A stretch of 64,000 bases of DNA from an uncultured Roseovarius sp. Lineage in GTDB: Bacteria > Pseudomonadota > Alphaproteobacteria > Rhodobacterales > Rhodobacteraceae. The DNA is taken from NCBI RefSeq assembly GCF_947489715.1, contig NZ_CANLER010000005.1, forward strand, positions 124,001 through 188,000, written 5' to 3'. Shown here piece by piece: positions 61,218 to 64,000 of the stretch; position 1 is the stretch's first letter, and every line of letters starts with the position of its first letter. The position numbers and the translations under genes are program-made. The notes beneath the pieces are model-generated. The model saw only the letters and a list, made by a program, of their open reading frames with translations, was not told where the DNA came from and did not search any database.

Positions 61218-62197
61218 GCGTTTCCGGCCAACTCCAGCACCTGCGCCCAGACATGATCTTCCAGATCGACCGGGTCCATGTACCGTTTGGTCTGCCCCGG
61301 CATGCGCGCGCCTTCATCCATCGCCACACCTGCCGCGACCTGCGCCAGACGGTCCTGAAATACGCCCGTGCTGCCCGGGTCCATGATCAGGTAATACTGC
61401 CCCAGATCATGCGGCGGCCCTTCGGGCGCTTTCAGCGGCTTCACATCGCGACTGACCACGCCGCCGGTCATGCCCGCCGTCAGGATTTCCGCCATCAGGC
61501 CAAACCCCCAACCCTTGTAGCCGCCCATGCTGACCAGCGAGCCACCCAGCGCCGCCTCGGGGTCGGTCGTGGGCTTGCCATCGGCATCCACCGCCCAGCC
61601 TTCGGGGATCTTCTCGCCCGCTGCCTTGGCCATGGTGATCTTGCCCAGCGCCACGGTAGTGGTGGATTGGTCGAACTGCATCGCCGTGCCGCCCTTGCCG
61701 TCAGGCACGGAAAACGCGATCGGGTTGGTGCCGATCACGCGCGTCTTGCCGCCCGGCGGCGCCACGATGGGCGACGCATTGGTCATGCCCAGCGCCACCA
61801 GCCCCTCGGCCGCGATCTGTTCGGTGAAAAATCCCAGCGAGGTGCAGGTGTGCGCATGCCCCACCGCCAGGCTGGCCACGCCATTCTCCCGCGCCGCGTC
61901 CAATGCGGCGGGCAAGGCCCGCGCAAAGGCGGGCTGGGCAAAGCCGTATCTGGCATCCACCATCACCGTACCGGGCCTGGGTTGCGTCACCACAGGGTCC
62001 ACGTCGCCCTTCACCCGCCCGGTCTTGAGCTGGGCGCAATAGCTCTCAAGATAATAGAGGCCACAGATCTTGTTGCCCACGGATTCCGCCTTGCGCACCG
62101 CCCGCGCCACCTCGGCGGCAATCCAGGGCTGCGCCCCGTGCCGTTCCAGCGCGGCCTTTGTCTGTGTTTCAATCTCGTCCAGGGAAATTTGTGGCAT
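61214..62197 (-). CDS. Ldh_2-family NAD(P)-dependent oxidoreductase (malate/lactate or cyclic-imine reductase)
   Basis: A 327 aa protein of the Ldh_2 (malate/L-lactate dehydrogenase) family: catalytic His region VGHAHTCTSLGFF (about residues 116-128), nucleotide region GTNPIAFSVP and C-terminal GGYKGWGFGLMAEIL. The usual SNH-x-G around the catalytic His is GHAHTCTS here. The family also includes reductases of delta-1-pyrroline- and delta-1-piperideine-2-carboxylate, which would suit a nitrogen-compound pathway. Substrate not resolved. Confidence 0.87.
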   Translation of the reverse strand: MPQISLDEIETQTKAALERHGAQPWIAAEVARAVRKAESVGNKICGLYYLESYCAQLKTGRVKGDVDPVVTQPRPGTVMVDARYGFAQPAFARALPAALDAARENGVASLAVGHAHTCTSLGFFTEQIAAEGLVALGMTNASPIVAPPGGKTRVIGTNPIAFSVPDGKGGTAMQFDQSTTTVALGKITMAKAAGEKIPEGWAVDADGKPTTDPEAALGGSLVSMGGYKGWGFGLMAEILTAGMTGGVVSRDVKPLKAPEGPPHDLGQYYLIMDPGSTGVFQDRLAQVAAGVAMDEGARMPGQTKRYMDPVDLEDHVWAQVLELAGNA

Positions 62198-62383
62198 GCG
62201 ACCTCCATTCGTCCGGCGAGACTTTGGAGATTGTGATCGGCGGGGTCAATCAATTCCGGAACATTTGTTGGAAATGCGAGGAGCAGATCAAGGTTCCGCA
62301 GGCCAAAGCGGACCTTCCTGTCTACCGCCCGGCCCGCAAGCCAACCGCCTTCGGCACAAACCGACAGCCTGCTTAACCCGCGC

Positions 62384-63070
62384 TCACCCTGCCGCTACAA
62401 GAGCGCCGTTTTCCAAGCGAAGCACGCGGTCCATCCGCGCCGCCAGCTCAAGATTATGCGTAGCGATCAGCGCCGCCAACCCGGTGCCGCGCACCAGCTC
62501 CACCAGCGCCTCGAACACCTGATCCGAGGTGCCCGGATCCAGATTGCCCGTGGGTTCATCCGCCAACAAAAGGCGGGGCTGATTGGCCAGCGCCCGACAG
62601 AACGCCACCCGCTGCTGTTCGCCCCCCGACATCGCCGACGGCCGATGCCCGGCACGTTCCGCCACGCCCACGCGGGCCAGCAAATCATAGGCGCGCATCT
62701 CGGCCTCAGCCCGGGCCACACCATTGGCCAGTTGCGGCAGGACGATGTTTTCCAGCGCAGAAAACTCCGGCAGCAGATGATGGAACTGATAGACAAACCC
62801 CACATCGCGCCGCCGCGCCACCGTGCGCCGCCGATCGCTCAGGCCCGTCATATCCGTGCCGCCAATCTGAACCATGCCCGCATTGGCCGTGTCCAGCAGC
62901 CCCGCAATATGCAAAAGCGTTGATTTCCCCGCCCCCGAGGGCGCCACCAGCGCCACCATCTCGCCAGAGGCAAGCTCAAGATCGGCCCCGTTCAGCACCT
63001 GAACCTCGTTGGTCTTGCCACGGTTATAGGTCTTCTCGACGCCCTTGAGCGCCAGCATCGCGTCACTCAT
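62384..63070 (-). CDS. lolD: Lipoprotein-release ABC transporter ATPase LolD
   Basis: A 228 aa ATPase: Walker [12 protein letters not shown] (about residue 40), signature [15 protein letters not shown], Walker [13 protein letters not shown] and the switch His in ATHN. LolD powers release of outer-membrane lipoproteins from the inner membrane with LolC/LolE. It overlaps the end of lolC by eight bases. This is core-genome content and marks the end of the accessory block. Confidence 0.95.
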   Translation of the reverse strand: MSDAMLALKGVEKTYNRGKTNEVQVLNGADLELASGEMVALVAPSGAGKSTLLHIAGLLDTANAGMVQIGGTDMTGLSDRRRTVARRRDVGFVYQFHHLLPEFSALENIVLPQLANGVARAEAEMRAYDLLARVGVAERAGHRPSAMSGGEQQRVAFCRALANQPRLLLADEPTGNLDPGTSDQVFEALVELVRGTGLAALIATHNLELAARMDRVLRLENGALVAAG

Positions 63071-64000
63071 ACCGCAGCGCCTCTACCGGGTTCATCCGTG
63101 CCGCGCGCCGGGCCGGGAAAATGGTAACCACAAAGGACAGCCCCAGCGACAGCGCCACCGCCGACAACACATCGCCCAGCTGCAACTGCGCCGGCAGATG
63201 GTAAATCCCCCGGATCGACGGATCCCACGCCTGCCCGCCCGAAAACCAGTTCACGAGCGAAAAGATCGGGTCGATATAGACCGCAAAGAGACACCCCAGA
63301 ATGACACCAAACAGCGTACCCAGCATTCCTGTGAACGCCCCGCAGATGAAAAACACCCGCAGAACAGACCCTTCGGTCAGGCCCATGGTGCGCAGAATAC
63401 CGATGTCGCGGCCCTTGTTCTTGACCAGCATGATCAGCCCGCTGGTGATGTTCATCGCCGCGATCAGCACCAGGATCGACAGGATGATGAACATCACGTT
63501 GTCCTCGATATCCAGCGCCCGCAGGAACCCGCCACTGGCATCGCGCCACGTCCAGACCTGCGAGACCTCGCCCGCAGCGTTCAGCAGATTGGGCGACATC
63601 TCGTCCACCGCCTCGGGGGTTTTGACCATCACCTCCAGCTCATCCGCCCGACCCTCGCGATTGAAAAAGCTCTGCGCCTCGGCAAACGGCATGTAGATGC
63701 GCGTGCGGTCGATATCATAGCGCCCGGCAGAAAACACATAGGCCACGTCATAGACCTTGACCCGGGGGCTGGTGCCAAAGGCGGTGCGCACCCCGTTGGG
63801 TGAAATGATCTTGATCTTGTCGCCGACACTGATCCCCAGTTCGCGCGCCACACCCGATCCGATGGCGACGGTGGCCTGCTCGCTGTCCGGGATGACACCG
63901 AACTGGTCGATATCGCCCAGCCCGGTCTCGGGGTTGTTGATCCGTGGAATGGTCTTGAGGTTCTCCAGCGTGATCCCGTAAATCTGTACACCCGCGTTAC
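63063..64000 (-). CDS. lolC: Lipoprotein-release ABC permease LolC/LolE (partial, cut by window end)
   Basis: C-terminal part (about 312 residues) of the LolC/LolE permease; the frame stays open to the window edge. Three membrane segments are visible after the periplasmic domain: [44 protein letters not shown] and [22 protein letters not shown] at the end, the last carrying the conserved RxxP-E-x-L-RYE tail. The translated periplasmic part includes [12 protein letters not shown] and [18 protein letters not shown]. Confidence 0.93.
   Translation of the reverse strand, partial: NAGVQIYGITLENLKTIPRINNPETGLGDIDQFGVIPDSEQATVAIGSGVARELGISVGDKIKIISPNGVRTAFGTSPRVKVYDVAYVFSAGRYDIDRTRIYMPFAEAQSFFNREGRADELEVMVKTPEAVDEMSPNLLNAAGEVSQVWTWRDASGGFLRALDIEDNVMFIILSILVLIAAMNITSGLIMLVKNKGRDIGILRTMGLTEGSVLRVFFICGAFTGMLGTLFGVILGCLFAVYIDPIFSLVNWFSGGQAWDPSIRGIYHLPAQLQLGDVLSAVALSLGLSFVVTIFPARRAARMNPVEALRYE

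Overview
The window reads as chromosomal DNA of a marine alphaproteobacterium of the Rhodobacteraceae (Roseobacter-like) type. This rests on the gene style (many ABC importers, Rieske oxygenases, LysR/MocR regulators, RidA, DUF1028), dense ATGA/TGATG-coupled operons, and a core-genome lolC-lolD pair at the right end. No tRNA, rRNA, transposase, integrase or CRISPR array was seen. Apart from the lol pair, nearly everything is accessory catabolic DNA, arranged as three blocks.

Block 1 (about 1.5-17.2 kb) is a bacterial microcompartment (BMC) locus on the minus strand, with a divergent AraC-type regulator at 16174-17214. Read from the regulator, the apparent 16-gene operon encodes a PotDABC-type importer, an SDR alcohol dehydrogenase, an APH-type kinase, a class III PLP enzyme, a CoA-acylating aldehyde dehydrogenase with a C-terminal encapsulation peptide, a tandem-domain shell protein (BMC-T), a small protein with a helical encapsulation-like N-terminus, a pentameric vertex protein (BMC-P), a hexameric shell protein (BMC-H), a second BMC-T, an isochorismatase-fold hydrolase, a fused large+medium B12-dependent diol dehydratase and its small subunit. 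The core matches the RMM type (1-amino-2-propanol, known from Mycobacterium/Rhodococcus). The added diol dehydratase would give a second route to propionaldehyde. This hybrid is the best candidate for an undescribed system here.

Block 2 (about 17.7-35.6 kb) centres on a MimABCD/PrmABCD-type soluble di-iron monooxygenase operon on the minus strand (large subunit, reductase, small subunit, coupling protein, amidohydrolase, DUF59 protein, GroEL-like chaperonin, Zn alcohol dehydrogenase). It has a perfect sigma-54 promoter at 29857-29871, candidate activator sites about 200-270 bp upstream, an AcoR/MimR-type sigma-54 activator at the far end, and, beyond a group of unknown genes (a WD40-like protein and several small proteins), its own rpoN paralogue. 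Chaperonin-dependent Mim/Prm clusters and RMM compartments are both best known from actinobacteria and sit next to each other here.

Block 3 (about 36-62.2 kb) is a catabolic region. It holds an operon with a two-component flavin monooxygenase, two Rieske oxygenases, RidA and DUF1028; an operon with a CUT1-type ABC importer, a class III aminotransferase, a Zn alcohol dehydrogenase and a Hyi-like isomerase; and a third group with a creatinase-fold hydrolase lacking the metal ligands, an Asp/Glu-racemase-fold enzyme and a third Rieske oxygenase. Several LysR and MocR regulators accompany them. The substrate cannot be named from sequence; an N-methylated or quaternary nitrogen compound is a plausible guess. 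From 62.4 kb the lipoprotein-release genes lolD and lolC (partial) mark ordinary core genome.
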